Assembly: GCA_907163375.1 (NCBI GenBank) | Contig: CAJQUW010007879.1 | Span: 1 to 64,000, forward strand | Reading direction: 5' to 3' | DNA from: Prostheceraeus crozeri | Taxonomy: Eukaryota; Platyhelminthes; Polycladida; Euryleptidae | DNA length: 64,000 nt | Shown here: piece after piece, positions 28,013-37,800 of the stretch | Position numbering within the stretch: the stretch's first letter is position 1 | Layout of the letters: the number at the start of each line of letters is the position of its first letter | The notes under the pieces: model-generated | What the model was told of the DNA's origin: nothing | What the model saw: the letters and a program-made list of their open reading frames with translations, nothing else | Databases searched by the model: none | Program-made: the position numbers and the translations under genes

Positions 28013-29101
28013 TTAAAAGTTACGAGTGTCTCCCATCTCCACATTTTGTAGATCCTGGTGCGTTATCCAGCTATTGAATGAATCAGGATATCCTTTCCAT
28101 TTAACTAGATATTTCCTTTGATTGCCATGACCTTTCCTCCTAATTATTTTATCAATCATATACACCTCTTCACTTCTGTCTACTACTTGCAATTCATAAG
28201 AGTAAAATTTTCCTTCAATTGGATTGCCATGGTAATCTATTAATTTATACATGGTGGGTCTAAATTTTGTATTTACTTCATCCACAAAAAACTCTTCTTC
28301 AGTCCAATTAGGTAGATACCCCTTCTCAAATGTAGACTTAACCTTTGAAATCCGAACTCTATCACCAACATTAATTTTCTTTTCATTGGAAATGTTTTTC
28401 GCTTTCTTATCATACAATCGAAGCCATACATCCATCGCATTATCTGGGGTAACATCAACTGGTTTCATCTTAATGATTCGATGGTAGCTTTCATTGTAAT
28501 TCTTAACAAATTTCTGCAGCTCACCTACCCAAACATGTGTATTTTTTGCAGTGAAATAGCGCCATATTTTTGTCTTCAGTGTGCGATTGAACCTCTCAAC
28601 CATGGCAGCTTTATAAGCACTTTTGACACTAAACAATTCCACATTATGACTTTTAAGGAGACTTCGAACATGAGAGTTTTCGAATTCCTTCCCTTGATCG
28701 GTCTGTATTCTTTGCGGGACACGCCCCTCATCGAAAATGCTCTGAAAAGCCGCTTCAACTTCTGGTCCTCGTTTAGATTTCAGCGCACGTGCCCAAGCAT
28801 AGCGAGATAAAATATCTATTACGGTTAAGATGTATTTATAGCCATCATTGTACTGTGATATCTGTTGCATGTCAGCCAAGTCCGCTTGCCATTGACTATC
28901 TATATTGTTAACAACATATTTTCTTGTTGGAAACTGCTTTCTCGCATTTTTGTGAAGAGTGTAAGTCGGTTGACTCCTCAACCACTTCTTGACTTTCTCT
29001 ATTCCCACACCTGCTGCACGAGCTAGAACCTCCGGACGACTGAAACTTGCGGGATGATTTAAGTCGTAATAAATCTTTCTCAGTTTCACTGCTGTACTCA
29101 T
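28013..29101 (-). CDS. Polinton retroviral-type integrase with chromodomain
   Basis: From the ATG at 29101 (MSTAVKLRKIYYD) the product is 362 residues. It has an N-terminal helical/zinc-like region, an rve core with the D,D,E catalytic pattern (WQADLADMQ, IQTDQGKEF, MVERFNRTLK), and a C-terminal chromodomain (IIRRKGHGNQRKYLVKWKGY). It would insert the replicated element into chromatin. The chromodomain is a common Polinton feature that may guide site choice. An overlapping frame lies at 28908-29234. Confidence 0.93.
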   Translation of the reverse strand: MSTAVKLRKIYYDLNHPASFSRPEVLARAAGVGIEKVKKWLRSQPTYTLHKNARKQFPTRKYVVNNIDSQWQADLADMQQISQYNDGYKYILTVIDILSRYAWARALKSKRGPEVEAAFQSIFDEGRVPQRIQTDQGKEFENSHVRSLLKSHNVELFSVKSAYKAAMVERFNRTLKTKIWRYFTAKNTHVWVGELQKFVKNYNESYHRIIKMKPVDVTPDNAMDVWLRLYDKKAKNISNEKKINVGDRVRISKVKSTFEKGYLPNWTEEEFFVDEVNTKFRPTMYKLIDYHGNPIEGKFYSYELQVVDRSEEVYMIDKIIRRKGHGNQRKYLVKWKGYPDSFNSWITHQDLQNVEMGDTRNF

Positions 29102-29234
29102 CGTCTTTGTTCTGATTTGCACGCGTATTACTCGCACAGCAACTGCTAACACAATTGATATCAACCTCGATGCCCTCTTCTCCTTTACCTTCGAGCGCAG
29201 ATTTCAAACAACAGCAAAATTTTTGTAACGACAT
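28908..29234 (-). CDS. Doubtful Cys-rich frame overlapping the integrase start
   Basis: A 108-codon frame with its own ATG (MSLQKFCCCLKSALEG) covers the 130-base gap before the integrase and then overlaps the integrase in another frame. The Cys cluster at the N-terminus could be lipid-modified if the protein exists. It may equally be a shadow of the integrase plus a short gap. Confidence 0.25.
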   Translation of the reverse strand: MSLQKFCCCLKSALEGKGEEGIEVDINCVSSCCASNTRANQNKDDEYSSETEKDLLRLKSSRKFQSSGGSSSCSRCGNRESQEVVEESTDLHSSQKCEKAVSNKKICC

Positions 29235-29268
29235 GATATGAGAGAGGCAAGGCTTAATTCATATTTGC

Positions 29269-29949
29269 TTAATATTTACTATACTCCTTCGCAACACGCG
29301 TTGAGCGCCTAGTAGCTCTTTTTGGTTGCAGATCATCGGGATCTGCAAGCTCTCGCTTGACCGCCATCGTGGGTGTTTTACGCTTTGATCCATCTTGTAA
29401 GTGACCCTTATCCAATTCATTCACAGTCGGTCCTCCAATAATATTGTGAGGTACATTTTGATCAGATAAAATTTTCTGAAAATATGACCACCCTTGTGGT
29501 GCACCTAGTTTTCGCCTTACATCTCTGACAGCATATTGTAGAAGGTCATCTATGTGACTATTTCTAATAACATCACCAGTTGTTTCATCTATTATCTCCC
29601 CTCTCTCATTGAACTTCACATGTGGATCAATGAAGTCAAATAATCGCTCAGCGCGCACACGATATGGTCGAGGTGTTGACAAGGTTATAAATCGTCGCAA
29701 CTTGTCACGAATCTGTCGCCTCTCGTCAATGTTTTCAGCTGCTAACTGCATTCGTCGATAGGGATCCTTAATCTTCTGAATTTCCATATCCTTTTGTGTT
29801 AGTTCCTTAAGTTGATTCGTAATAGGTTGATCTATATTTTTGACTTCCTGTGCACTTTGTAATGTAGTCAATTGTACATACTCCTCTTGAGGAATGACTA
29901 CCATCTTTGAATACGACATGTTTGAAAATAATAAGGCAACAAAGTACAT
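29269..29949 (-). CDS. Polinton PY-type conserved protein
   Basis: The frame is 226 residues from the first ATG; the internal MSYSKMVVIPQEEYVQL (ATG at 29919) is the more family-like start. The C-terminal part has LLQYAVRDVRRKLGAPQGWSYF followed by an NVPH motif, a hallmark of the Polinton PY-type protein, and a basic tail. The role is not established; it usually neighbours the ATPase and integrase, as here. Confidence 0.7.
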   Translation of the reverse strand: MYFVALLFSNMSYSKMVVIPQEEYVQLTTLQSAQEVKNIDQPITNQLKELTQKDMEIQKIKDPYRRMQLAAENIDERRQIRDKLRRFITLSTPRPYRVRAERLFDFIDPHVKFNERGEIIDETTGDVIRNSHIDDLLQYAVRDVRRKLGAPQGWSYFQKILSDQNVPHNIIGGPTVNELDKGHLQDGSKRKTPTMAVKRELADPDDLQPKRATRRSTRVAKEYSKY

Positions 29950-29958
29950 TGCTTAAAA

Positions 29959-30594
29959 CTAACTGTGAACCGAGAAAACTGTCATTGGTTCAGCGGAATT
30001 AGGTATGATATTTGTTCGAAATCGAAGTCGTTCCGGACATTCCTGGGTTAGATCAATAAATAGATAACCATGTGGTTTCTTTGTTACATCTTCATATATT
30101 TTTGAAAGTACTTTAGGTTGTTGAGGTAATATCTGTCTACTGAGATGATGTATCTGACTGCTATCTCTTGGATTTTTAAATATTGCCAAATAATGTGTAT
30201 TCAAACTTCTAGTTCTTTGCTCTTTCCCTCCATCGAAGATGTTTTGGGTGATGTAGATAATAAAAGCTTCCCTATGATGTGCAGTTTGAATGAACATTTC
30301 AGTTACATCCTTTGAAGATTTGCTTTCTCGTAATAGATCATCTAATACTAGTAAGTCACCTGCTTTGATATCCTCAGTTGATGGTAACCCTTGCTTCACC
30401 TCATAACCTTTCTGGCGAAGTGCAGAATGTAGTTGTGGTTGAAATATTCCATAATACCATTTGACTCTCTTAATTTCCTTGTTAAACATTTCATTTCTAT
30501 ATTGTAGCAATTCAGTTACAAATGTAGTTTTACCGGACTGACTTGGTCCAGCGACACACATTGTGCGATCAGTGAATAGACGAAAATCTGTCAT
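29959..30594 (-). CDS. Polinton genome-packaging ATPase, FtsK/HerA type
   Basis: The 211-residue P-loop ATPase has Walker A GPSQSGKTT near 15-23, Walker B LLVLDDLL near 83-90 and an arginine-rich C-terminal region. It would pump DNA into capsids, as in adenovirus-like and PRD1-like viruses. Its stop lies 9 bases from the next gene's first ATG, a tight minus-strand arrangement. Confidence 0.92.
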   Translation of the reverse strand: MTDFRLFTDRTMCVAGPSQSGKTTFVTELLQYRNEMFNKEIKRVKWYYGIFQPQLHSALRQKGYEVKQGLPSTEDIKAGDLLVLDDLLRESKSSKDVTEMFIQTAHHREAFIIYITQNIFDGGKEQRTRSLNTHYLAIFKNPRDSSQIHHLSRQILPQQPKVLSKIYEDVTKKPHGYLFIDLTQECPERLRFRTNIIPNSAEPMTVFSVHS

Positions 30595-30735
30595 CTTATA
30601 ATTCCATTAACATTAAACTCATCATCCCGCTAATTTTGCTTAGAACAACAAAACAGACACATGTTCCAGATCAAGTTTATTTACATTCAGAATAGAAAAT
30701 TTCAAGTTACATTTACAAATTAAAACATTTACAAA

Positions 30736-31470
30736 TTAAAACATTTGTGTTTCCTCATCACAATTAGGATTATAGAAAGTTTTCAAGTCAGCATCTTGGC
30801 GCTTCAACTTCAATTTAGGATTCCCATCTTTAGATTTCCGACCTCGCTTTTTGGTCTCTTCCTTCCCATCACTTGAAGCAGTCTTATCAATGTTAATCAA
30901 ACATTTATCAATTGGTAGTGGTTCATAGACTAGTTGAAGAACCTTCATTTGTAAAGATGCGACTTTACCAGTCGAACCATGTGAGCCAATATAAAGTCCG
31001 GTAACGTGAACTAAGCCCATATAGCGGCCCCGTTTGAGATCCTCACATTCCATCGCGTTTGTAAAGAGATCGAATGCTTGAAAATGATCAGATAGTTTTA
31101 AAAACAGTGTATCGAATTCCGGCAATTCCTTATAACCAACTCCTTCCTCTAATGCCTTTCTCCAATGAGTGGGAGCACTTTCAGGCAGCTCAACACATTC
31201 TTTCGCGAAAGAGTCAATAGTTTTAAGAATCACCTGTTGCCATTTTGGAAAAGTCACTCGCATTTGTCTCATATTGCTATACCCTGATGTAGACATACCA
31301 TTACTGTGGAAGAATGGAACTTGAAGATAAAAGCCATCATCACCATAATTCAAGGTTTGAAAGTAGAACGTATTTCCAATCCCTTGCACCTTTCGTGTCG
31401 GACGAAGCTTCAAGAGATCTTGCTCAAAAGCGTCACCTTCCTCTCTGATTGTATACATTTTCTGAGTCAT
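30736..31470 (-). CDS. Polinton unknown protein with basic C-terminal tail
   Basis: The 244-residue product has an ordered N-terminal region (YFQTLNYGDDGFYLQVPFF, then MRVTFPKWQQVILKTID) and a lysine/arginine-rich tail (KKRGRKSKDGNPKLKLKR, about 205-225) that looks like a nuclear signal or DNA-binding arm. A TATATAAG box lies about 90 bases upstream (31557-31564), and a minus-strand AATAAA lies near 30677 after the stop. The family is not recognised; a single-strand DNA-binding or transcription role is possible. Confidence 0.6.
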   Translation of the reverse strand: MTQKMYTIREEGDAFEQDLLKLRPTRKVQGIGNTFYFQTLNYGDDGFYLQVPFFHSNGMSTSGYSNMRQMRVTFPKWQQVILKTIDSFAKECVELPESAPTHWRKALEEGVGYKELPEFDTLFLKLSDHFQAFDLFTNAMECEDLKRGRYMGLVHVTGLYIGSHGSTGKVASLQMKVLQLVYEPLPIDKCLINIDKTASSDGKEETKKRGRKSKDGNPKLKLKRQDADLKTFYNPNCDEETQMF

Positions 31471-31621
31471 GTTTCAACAAGTACTAATTCGGAGCTTTCA
31501 ACCAGCGCAAATGAATTGTCACTTGAAAGTGGTAAAATATCATTAAAGCGTCTTCCTTATATACACCTATATATGACTCATCAATCAAAGTGATGACGTG
31601 TCACTTTATCATTCGCTAACC

Positions 31622-32014
31622 TTATATTAACATTGCAGCAGTTGCTGCAATCCTTCCAAGCGGACTATTGATTACACCATTAATACTGTTTCCAATATCA
31701 TTTAACATACTTAGAAACCCACCACCACCGCGCTGAATTAAGTTTCGCCTTTTCTTATCACTACTCCTTGGATTTGAAAACTTTTTAATGCTATTCAAAG
31801 AGCCAGCATTCAACAGAGGCTTGTAAATAGGTAGACATTTGTGTATTGCAAAAGCTAAATCACGAATGAAATCATCACTTGAATTTTGAATCAATTTACA
31901 CTTCTTCTTATTATCATGTATCCTGTTTAACTTTCGCAACGCCTTTTTAAACTGACTTGAAGGTTTGAAAGACCGTTTCGATTGACGAGAAGATGCCTTC
32001 CGTTTTACAGACAT
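31622..32014 (-). CDS. Polinton small basic protein with hydrophobic C-terminus
   Basis: The 130-residue protein has a basic N-terminal half, a helical middle (FIRDLAFAIHKCLPIYKPLL) and a G-rich hydrophobic end (RGGGGFLSMLNDIGNSING). This plan is shared by a small protein often seen in Polintons and compared with minor virion peptides. A TATATAAT box lies at 32073-32080. Despite a virion-like make-up, it sits in the TATA-bearing group. Confidence 0.6.
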   Translation of the reverse strand: MSVKRKASSRQSKRSFKPSSQFKKALRKLNRIHDNKKKCKLIQNSSDDFIRDLAFAIHKCLPIYKPLLNAGSLNSIKKFSNPRSSDKKRRNLIQRGGGGFLSMLNDIGNSINGVINSPLGRIAATAAMLI

Positions 32015-32142
32015 TTTTATTCTAATATGGAAATAGATAATACAATTACAATTTTTGCTTAGTACTTACAACATTATATACAAAAGTTTACAAGCATTCA
32101 CACAGAGTTTGTTGCTGGTACTTATAAAATTACATAAAACAC

Positions 32143-32766
32143 TTAACAAGCTGTAGAGGGAAACTGATATACACTCACATCGGCTAGAGTCTGATTTGTA
32201 GCAGTTATGAGCTGCTCAATGTCTTTCATTAGATGTTTTGAAATTGGACAGCACATACAGCAGGGCTTTGAATGGAAAGTCTTTAAAATATTGGCATAGT
32301 ATGCCCGCAAACTGATTACCTCAGAATGTCCTTGAGCAGCCACATTGATGCTTACTGATGGCGGTCCACTGAACAAGTCCAGTTTGCATTTGTCACCCTT
32401 CTCGTCATAGTAGCTGGAGGTGATAATGTCATGGAGACATGTGTTGAGTTTCCGTTGGATACTGGTGCACCAACAGCGAGAGTATTCCGGTACAATCTCC
32501 GTTTGAGATAGTGGGCGAAATACTTCGTTGAGCCAGAATCTTGCAACTCGTGTAAGAGCGTTGTTCACGACTCTCATCAACATTCTCTGCACCACAACGT
32601 CCTCTCCGCAGCGGAAATACTTCACTATTTCCTCCATCAGATCCACCAAATCCGCTTTATAGCCAGTTATATTCACGGCAGAATAAAATATATTGCCCGT
32701 GAAGAGTTGACTTCGGTAAATTATTGAAATGGGAATGTTGGTAGTGAACGACATGCTGATTGACAT
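32143..32766 (-). CDS. Polinton unknown accessory protein, Cys-rich
   Basis: The 207-residue product has a mostly helical middle, a CWCTSIQRKLNTCLHD segment near 97-112 and a Cys cluster near the C-terminus (KPCCMCCPISKHL, about 169-181) that could bind metal. No known family is seen. A TATATAAG box lies 48-55 bases upstream of the ATG (32814-32821), so it is probably a separate early-type unit. Confidence 0.6.
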   Translation of the reverse strand: MSISMSFTTNIPISIIYRSQLFTGNIFYSAVNITGYKADLVDLMEEIVKYFRCGEDVVVQRMLMRVVNNALTRVARFWLNEVFRPLSQTEIVPEYSRCWCTSIQRKLNTCLHDIITSSYYDEKGDKCKLDLFSGPPSVSINVAAQGHSEVISLRAYYANILKTFHSKPCCMCCPISKHLMKDIEQLITATNQTLADVSVYQFPSTAC

Positions 32767-32876
32767 TGTATTAGCCTCAAATTATGCTTGAAATAGAACG
32801 GTACAATGTCCTCCTTATATAGAAAAGTCAAACAAAGACACAATAGTGACCAATCACAGACCTGCATGATGACTCA

Positions 32877-33386
32877 TCATGTACGATATACAGTGACTGT
32901 TGAAGATATTTCTTCATCGCAAAGGGGACAAGATGAAGTTTCAAAGGGTACATAACATGTAGAACACATAACGCTATGACAACATGGCAAAAAGAGAAGG
33001 GATCGTTCCTGTTTAAAACATTTAACGCAGTTCCGTTCACATAATAATTTAAATGTCTCTTGTTCTAATTTCCTTCTGAAGTCACTTTTATTGGGAGAAC
33101 TTTTTATTAAAACACTGTCAGATGTCTCCTTCTTTCCATATCGTTCCAATTTGATCCTCCTAATTTCACTATCATTGCAGTGTAGCATGGAGAAATCCTC
33201 TATCCACCTACGATCCAAATTGTGATTCATAGCATGCTCATCTAGATCCATTAGTCGATCAACTAAATCACCAGCGTTGATATTTTCACTGAGATTTGTT
33301 ACAGTTTCTATGGCTTTGAACGAATATCCAAGGTCTCTTGCGACAACCCACGACGTTGGGATACTAGTCATCATTATGTATGCCAT
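32877..33386 (-). CDS. Polinton UBA-RING protein, IAP C-terminus-like ubiquitin ligase
   Basis: The product is 169 residues from the ATG at 33386. About residues 17-50 (VARDLGYSFKAIETVTN, then INAGDLVDRLMDLDE) match the ubiquitin-associated domain pattern of inhibitor-of-apoptosis proteins. About residues 117-160 form a RING: CVKCF, LLFLPCCHSVMCSTC, CPLC, ending in a strand (SSTVTVYRT), which is the IAP-type RING spacing. No BIR domain is present. IAP RINGs ligate ubiquitin to caspases and partners, so this is a candidate anti-apoptotic or immune-modulating gene. A TATAAATA box at 33401-33408 lies so close that the ATG at 33371 may be the one used. Confidence 0.75.
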   Translation of the reverse strand: MAYIMMTSIPTSWVVARDLGYSFKAIETVTNLSENINAGDLVDRLMDLDEHAMNHNLDRRWIEDFSMLHCNDSEIRRIKLERYGKKETSDSVLIKSSPNKSDFRRKLEQETFKLLCERNCVKCFKQERSLLFLPCCHSVMCSTCYVPFETSSCPLCDEEISSTVTVYRT

Positions 33387-33400
33387 CAAAAACTATCTCA

Positions 33401-33408
33401 TATTTATA
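33401..33408 (-). promoter_or_regulatory. TATA box of the UBA-RING gene
   Basis: TATAAATA on the minus strand lies 15-22 bases before the first ATG. With a normal 25-30 base spacing, transcripts would start inside the first codons and favour a start at about 33371. Confidence 0.5.
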
Positions 33409-33469
33409 GCATAGTTTGTCTACGTAAAAGGAAAATCAATGTGTCATCTTGATTACAATGGTTGCAATA

Positions 33470-33847
33470 GTCACAATAGTCGCAATTGAGCAAACCCATT
33501 CAAAATCAAACAACGGACGTCTATCGGTACGTACCCAAGTGCTCAGAACCAAACCACACAAGTTCGATCATAGACGTTCCGAAACACAGTGTACCAAACA
33601 CATGTACCTATCCAGTAAAACAGATCTCATACAAGTTCCTATTGATAACACTGAATTATACATGTACCTATCCATGTGCCTATCGATAACTAAAGTATAC
33701 ATGTACCTATCCATGTACCTATCCATGTTCCTATTGACAACACTAAACTTTACATGTACCTATCCATGTACCTATTGATAACACTAAACTTTACATGTAC
33801 CTATCCATGTACCTATCCGTGGCAAGTAGGGCACAGTTTTCACTACT
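33470..33847 (-). repeat. Polinton right terminal inverted repeat
   Basis: This is the inverted partner of 12804-13181 with identical length, ending CAGTTTTCACTACT. I noticed one base difference between the two repeats, near their outer end. Confidence 0.95.
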
Positions 33848-33997
33848 TTCGGAATCTTGATTACTTGCGTTGAGTCCTGTTTCTTCATGATTGACGAAGG
33901 AATCAGTGACTTGCAATTGTAGAAGATCTTCTGATCAAGTGTCACGCGGATTTTTCGAAAGTACCTGCTTTGAAATTCATGATTGTTTAAAATTGAA

Positions 33998-34215
33998 AAG
34001 CCCCTTCACGAGCTGAATAGGCTCATTCACAATCTAAAAGGGTCCCCACACAATATCAAGAGGGCCCATCACGTTGTCAAAAGGTCACCTTCACAATCTA
34101 AAAGAAACCCTGACGATCTCAAGAGGGCCCCTCTCGCTCTCAAAAGGGCCCTTCACAATCTGAAAGGGCCCCTTCACAATCTAAAAGGACTTCATAGCGA
34201 TCTCAAGAAGGCCCC
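33998..34215. repeat. Degenerate minisatellite, about 21-22-bp unit
   Basis: About ten imperfect copies of CCCTTCACAATCTAAAAGGG-like sequence occur in a row. The unit length and variants keep a plus-strand frame open (33983-34231), which is not a gene. Confidence 0.85.
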
Positions 34216-34389
34216 TACAATACTGCTCTAAGCAAATTTCTGTTCCTTGGTAGAACATTTTCCCACTACTTAGTTAAGTTTAAAAAGCCGGAATTCCGGT
34301 TAAAACCGGAAGAGTGGCAGCCCTGGGCGAATCAAAGGGACCTTCTGCAGCTCTGGTGTTGGCAGTCCGATAACTTTTTTCTCATTGCC

Positions 34390-34880
34390 CTTCATCGGTG
34401 GCTATATAAGCTGATATTGCGGGGGATCCTGACAACCGAATCTCATGTTAGGATATGCATCAAAGCTTTCAGAGCTTCATCCCTTGTGTCATATTATGAC
34501 TTCTCCCTTTCCAAAGTCCCCTCAGCGATGGCCGCCGCCCCTCTTCGACGGTGAGGGTTGGGGCGGACCATCGGGGATGCTAACTACCCCGGTCAATGCT
34601 GTTCACCCTTGGCATGGCAGCACTCCGGTGGTATCGGAGTGCCCATATCCTCACCAGCAGTGGGCATATATTTGCTTACTAGGTCTGTCGCTTTGTATTG
34701 TCTTGATACGAAGCCTCCTATCCACTGGACGGAGCCGGGTAAAACAACAACAATCGTAAACGTCAGAAGTACTCCAATTTATCATCTTTTTTGTATCAGT
34801 TTGCGCAGAAACAAAGGACACATGGTAACCGTCTGTCATAAAATTTGTGTCTGTTGTTTCCAGCAAAGTCAGATATAATG
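34390..34880 (+). mobile_element. Possible 5' end of a non-LTR element, or unidentified unit
   Basis: A TATATAAG box at 34403-34410 precedes a 104-codon frame (34445-34759) with PFPKSPQRWPPPLFDG, then a hydrophobic run (YICLLGLSLCIVLIRSLL) and STG. In some CR1-like LINEs such a run precedes a 2A peptide (GDVExNPGP), but that signature is absent here. A hairpin (GCACTCCG with a 7-base loop) lies near 34629. It may be a LINE 5' UTR and ORF1 start fragment; confidence is low. Confidence 0.3.
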
Positions 34881-37800
34881 CTGGAGAATCAAGGTCTTGA
34901 TCTTTCTTGATTCAAATGATAGCGATGGCGGTTTAAATAGACAATAGGTAAAAATTGCATGGAAAAAAATATAAAAGTAAAATTCATCAGTTGATGAAAA
35001 TGAATTGCTTTTTGATCATTAGCGAGTACAAAAAATTAATCATTCTATCACTTTAATACAGATCTCATAAGTAGTTCATGGCTACAAGCCACTGAATAAG
35101 GACCTGATTAACTGTGCTTGTTTCAAAAAATAGCTAAGCAGCTAAATGCGCGATTAAATGTGTAGGCCTACTTCAGTTTAATCAAAGAACTTTTATGGCT
35201 CTGATTACTTTCAAAACAATAGGCATAGTACCGGTAATGTCATCAAATTTTTAGTAGGCCTTCAGCTAATTCAGTATTCTTGAAAGATTTTATTTGACCG
35301 TCGATTAGAATTTCGGTGTACTTTGTTAAGAAACACATGTGTGCGTATATCGCCGTTAAACACATGTATCCAGGTATTTAATGGTTGAGCCTTTTGGCGC
35401 ATATGGTATGAGCTAGCAAAATGTGCTTGATTAGTTACTTAGAACGGTATCTATTGACATATTTCCCGCGTTTCTGGTATTGTCGGGACCGCATTAGAGA
35501 GCAAAATCTTTACCGCTGGAAGAAGCTCTGGATGGTTCCATAAACTAGCGACCCCGACATTTGGAAGCGGTGGTCTATACATAAGCCCCATTGACTAGGT
35601 GGCCTTCTTGTCATGATTAACTATATGGCTTCGAACTCATGACTTAGCTTAGTCAGTGACTTTCATTCGAAATTCCAACGAAAACTCTGATGCACTTTAA
35701 TTTTATAGAAATAGTGGGCTTAAAAACAGCCATATTAATAACTGTTGAAATCCAAGAAATTCTGCTAATTGAACTTAGTGGTAAGTAGTCACAAAATGGC
35801 ATTGCCGGGCTATTTAAGAGCCACCTAATTGACTAAAATTTTCACTAAAATTTTGGGGCGATTCCCGGGACGCAACAAAATTTCCGCACTCGGCCGCCAC
35901 CCTCGGTACAGTTATCTTACTAGAGTAAGAGCTGCTACTTAGGCCTACTCATATGGCAGGCATCTGAGATGTCTTAATGCAGTGATATAGCAATTGATAA
36001 GATAATCAGTTCTAAATAATCTGGGAGTACATCATGCAAATATATTACCAACTGGGCAATTTTAGTAGGCTATCTCATCCCGCTCAAACATGGACGAATG
36101 ACAGGGTGGCTTCACTTATTTTCCGTCCAAGATTGCATCAAATTTGTAAAAATTTACCTTCTAATTGTTAATAAACAAGCAGCTTCATGCACTTATCACC
36201 ACAACTACCGTAGAGGTGGTGTCTAGAATTACAGTTAAGTGATTTTCGACTGATTTTCATCGGTTATCGTAACTTTCGAGAATTTACCATCGAAAAATAT
36301 ATAGGTGAGTGACATTTTTCCATGAATCCTAGAATTCGGCTAAACTAGTGTAGTGTTGGCATGAGTGCCCAACTCCTTGATTATCTGCGGGTACAAGAAG
36401 TTTTGGCATCGAGGTATTTGCCTGAATGGCAGATCCAAAAACCTGAAATTGAATTTCTCAGTTGAGTGAAATGCATTCGAGAGGAGCGAAGGTGATACGT
36501 CGGAGGGTGTACACAGTCAACACGAATTGTACAAGAAACGAACAGTAGGAGAGATGAGAAGAATACCGGAATCCTGACTTGTAGAAAATCGTGCTCAGTA
36601 GATCTATGTTCTCTACGTTTGACAAATTTCTGAAGAATTTGGAATGAAATTGAAATGATAAAAAAAGATCAATTGCAGTATTCTACAAGTGAGTAAATGC
36701 TCGATAGGATTTCAAGAACCAACTGTGTGCTTAGAAATAGCATAGAAACATGTGAACTGAGGATGCAAATCATGTCTGTTAGGCGGTTGACTGGGCTATA
36801 TAGACGTCTAAATTCACTTTTCGGAAGACAAGTGGGCTACATCATGAAGAACTATCACCATCTACAGGATCCGTAATATGCTCAACTTGTATGTAGCCTG
36901 TCGATACTGCCTCTCAAGTATTTACTTGAATGATTATTTGTTGAAATAGAACATAATCTGCTAAAACACTAAACACAAAAATTAAGGCCCACATATAATT
37001 TGAATCACGTCAAGAAATGAAAGGCAGTGATGGCTGCTACAACGGCTGAGTCGGTCCAATTTCGTTCTCGTGAATATCACAGCGACTGAGGTGGTATTGA
37101 TCGCATCACCACTGAAAAGTAGAAAACATCTACACCAAATTGTCCACAAAAATATCAACCACAGAACAAGATTCTAGAAAAAAATAAGAATTGATCACAA
37201 ACAGGGTCTCTTTTAGTGTTTTGGAGTAGTTCAAAACTATAGGAAATATGCTTCCCACGAATGGGGAGCAAGATATGGGGAGACAAGATAGAATCAGGAC
37301 AAATGACTGTACATATTTCTTGCTACATTGAGTCACTTGGAGTCTTTAACAGCTGGGAAACACGAAGTTGGACAACAGACATGGTGTAGTGTTGTAAAAG
37401 CTCAGCCGGTGCAATAGCCAAAACCAAAGTATCGGCCCAGCCGGTGTAATAGCCGCTGCCTCAAACTGACTACATCATCTAATCAACAACCTTTACTTAA
37501 ATTTTCAGCAATAACCCTATGACATTACCCATTGTAGCAAAGCACGTGGCTTTATTAAACAACTAAATCATAACTCCTAGAAAACCTGGTGTCAAAAATA
37601 ACTCTCGCACGAAACCAACACAAGCAAAAACCGCCACAAACGTTCCAAATGATAACTAGGTTGATAATTCAAATGCCTGAACCAAAAAGAAATCGTGCCC
37701 TCGCAAAACAATGGAGATAACTGCAAAAATGCAATTAGACCCCGGTTTTAACTCAAAACTTGTTAACGATTTTTATAGTTCTGACTTGAACGGCAACTAA

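Larger units (their letters stand above)
12804..33847. mobile_element. Polinton/Maverick, 21 kb, whole-looking
   Basis: The element has 378-bp terminal inverted repeats and the full Polinton core: protein-primed DNA polymerase B, retroviral-type integrase, FtsK/HerA-type packaging ATPase, adenovirus-type cysteine protease, double jelly-roll major capsid protein and other virion-type proteins. It also has about eight accessory genes. The two terminal repeats differ at one base that I noticed (no length difference), so the copy is young. I noticed no obvious breaks in the core genes. Plus-strand genes fill most of the left arm and minus-strand genes the right arm, meeting near 24.0 kb. I do not see the usual 6-bp target duplication (GATGTG on the left, TTCGGA on the right). 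Confidence 0.95.

Noticed and set aside
22970-28013. AGCTAATA as a late-promoter motif before the capsid, minor capsid and 23034 genes
   Set aside because: Only three cases with very different distances to the start, and one overlaps the end of another gene and one overlaps a stem-loop; chance is likely.
12798-33853. 6-bp target duplication of the Polinton
   Set aside because: GATGTG and TTCGGA differ, and shifting the ends by a few bases does not help.
33983-34231. Lys/Leu-rich 82-codon frame
   Set aside because: It is the reading of a 21-22-bp minisatellite.
34265-34330. Possible hAT end (GCAGCCCTG with CCGGTTTTAACCGG-like sequence)
   Set aside because: No matching inverted end or 8-bp target duplication was found nearby.
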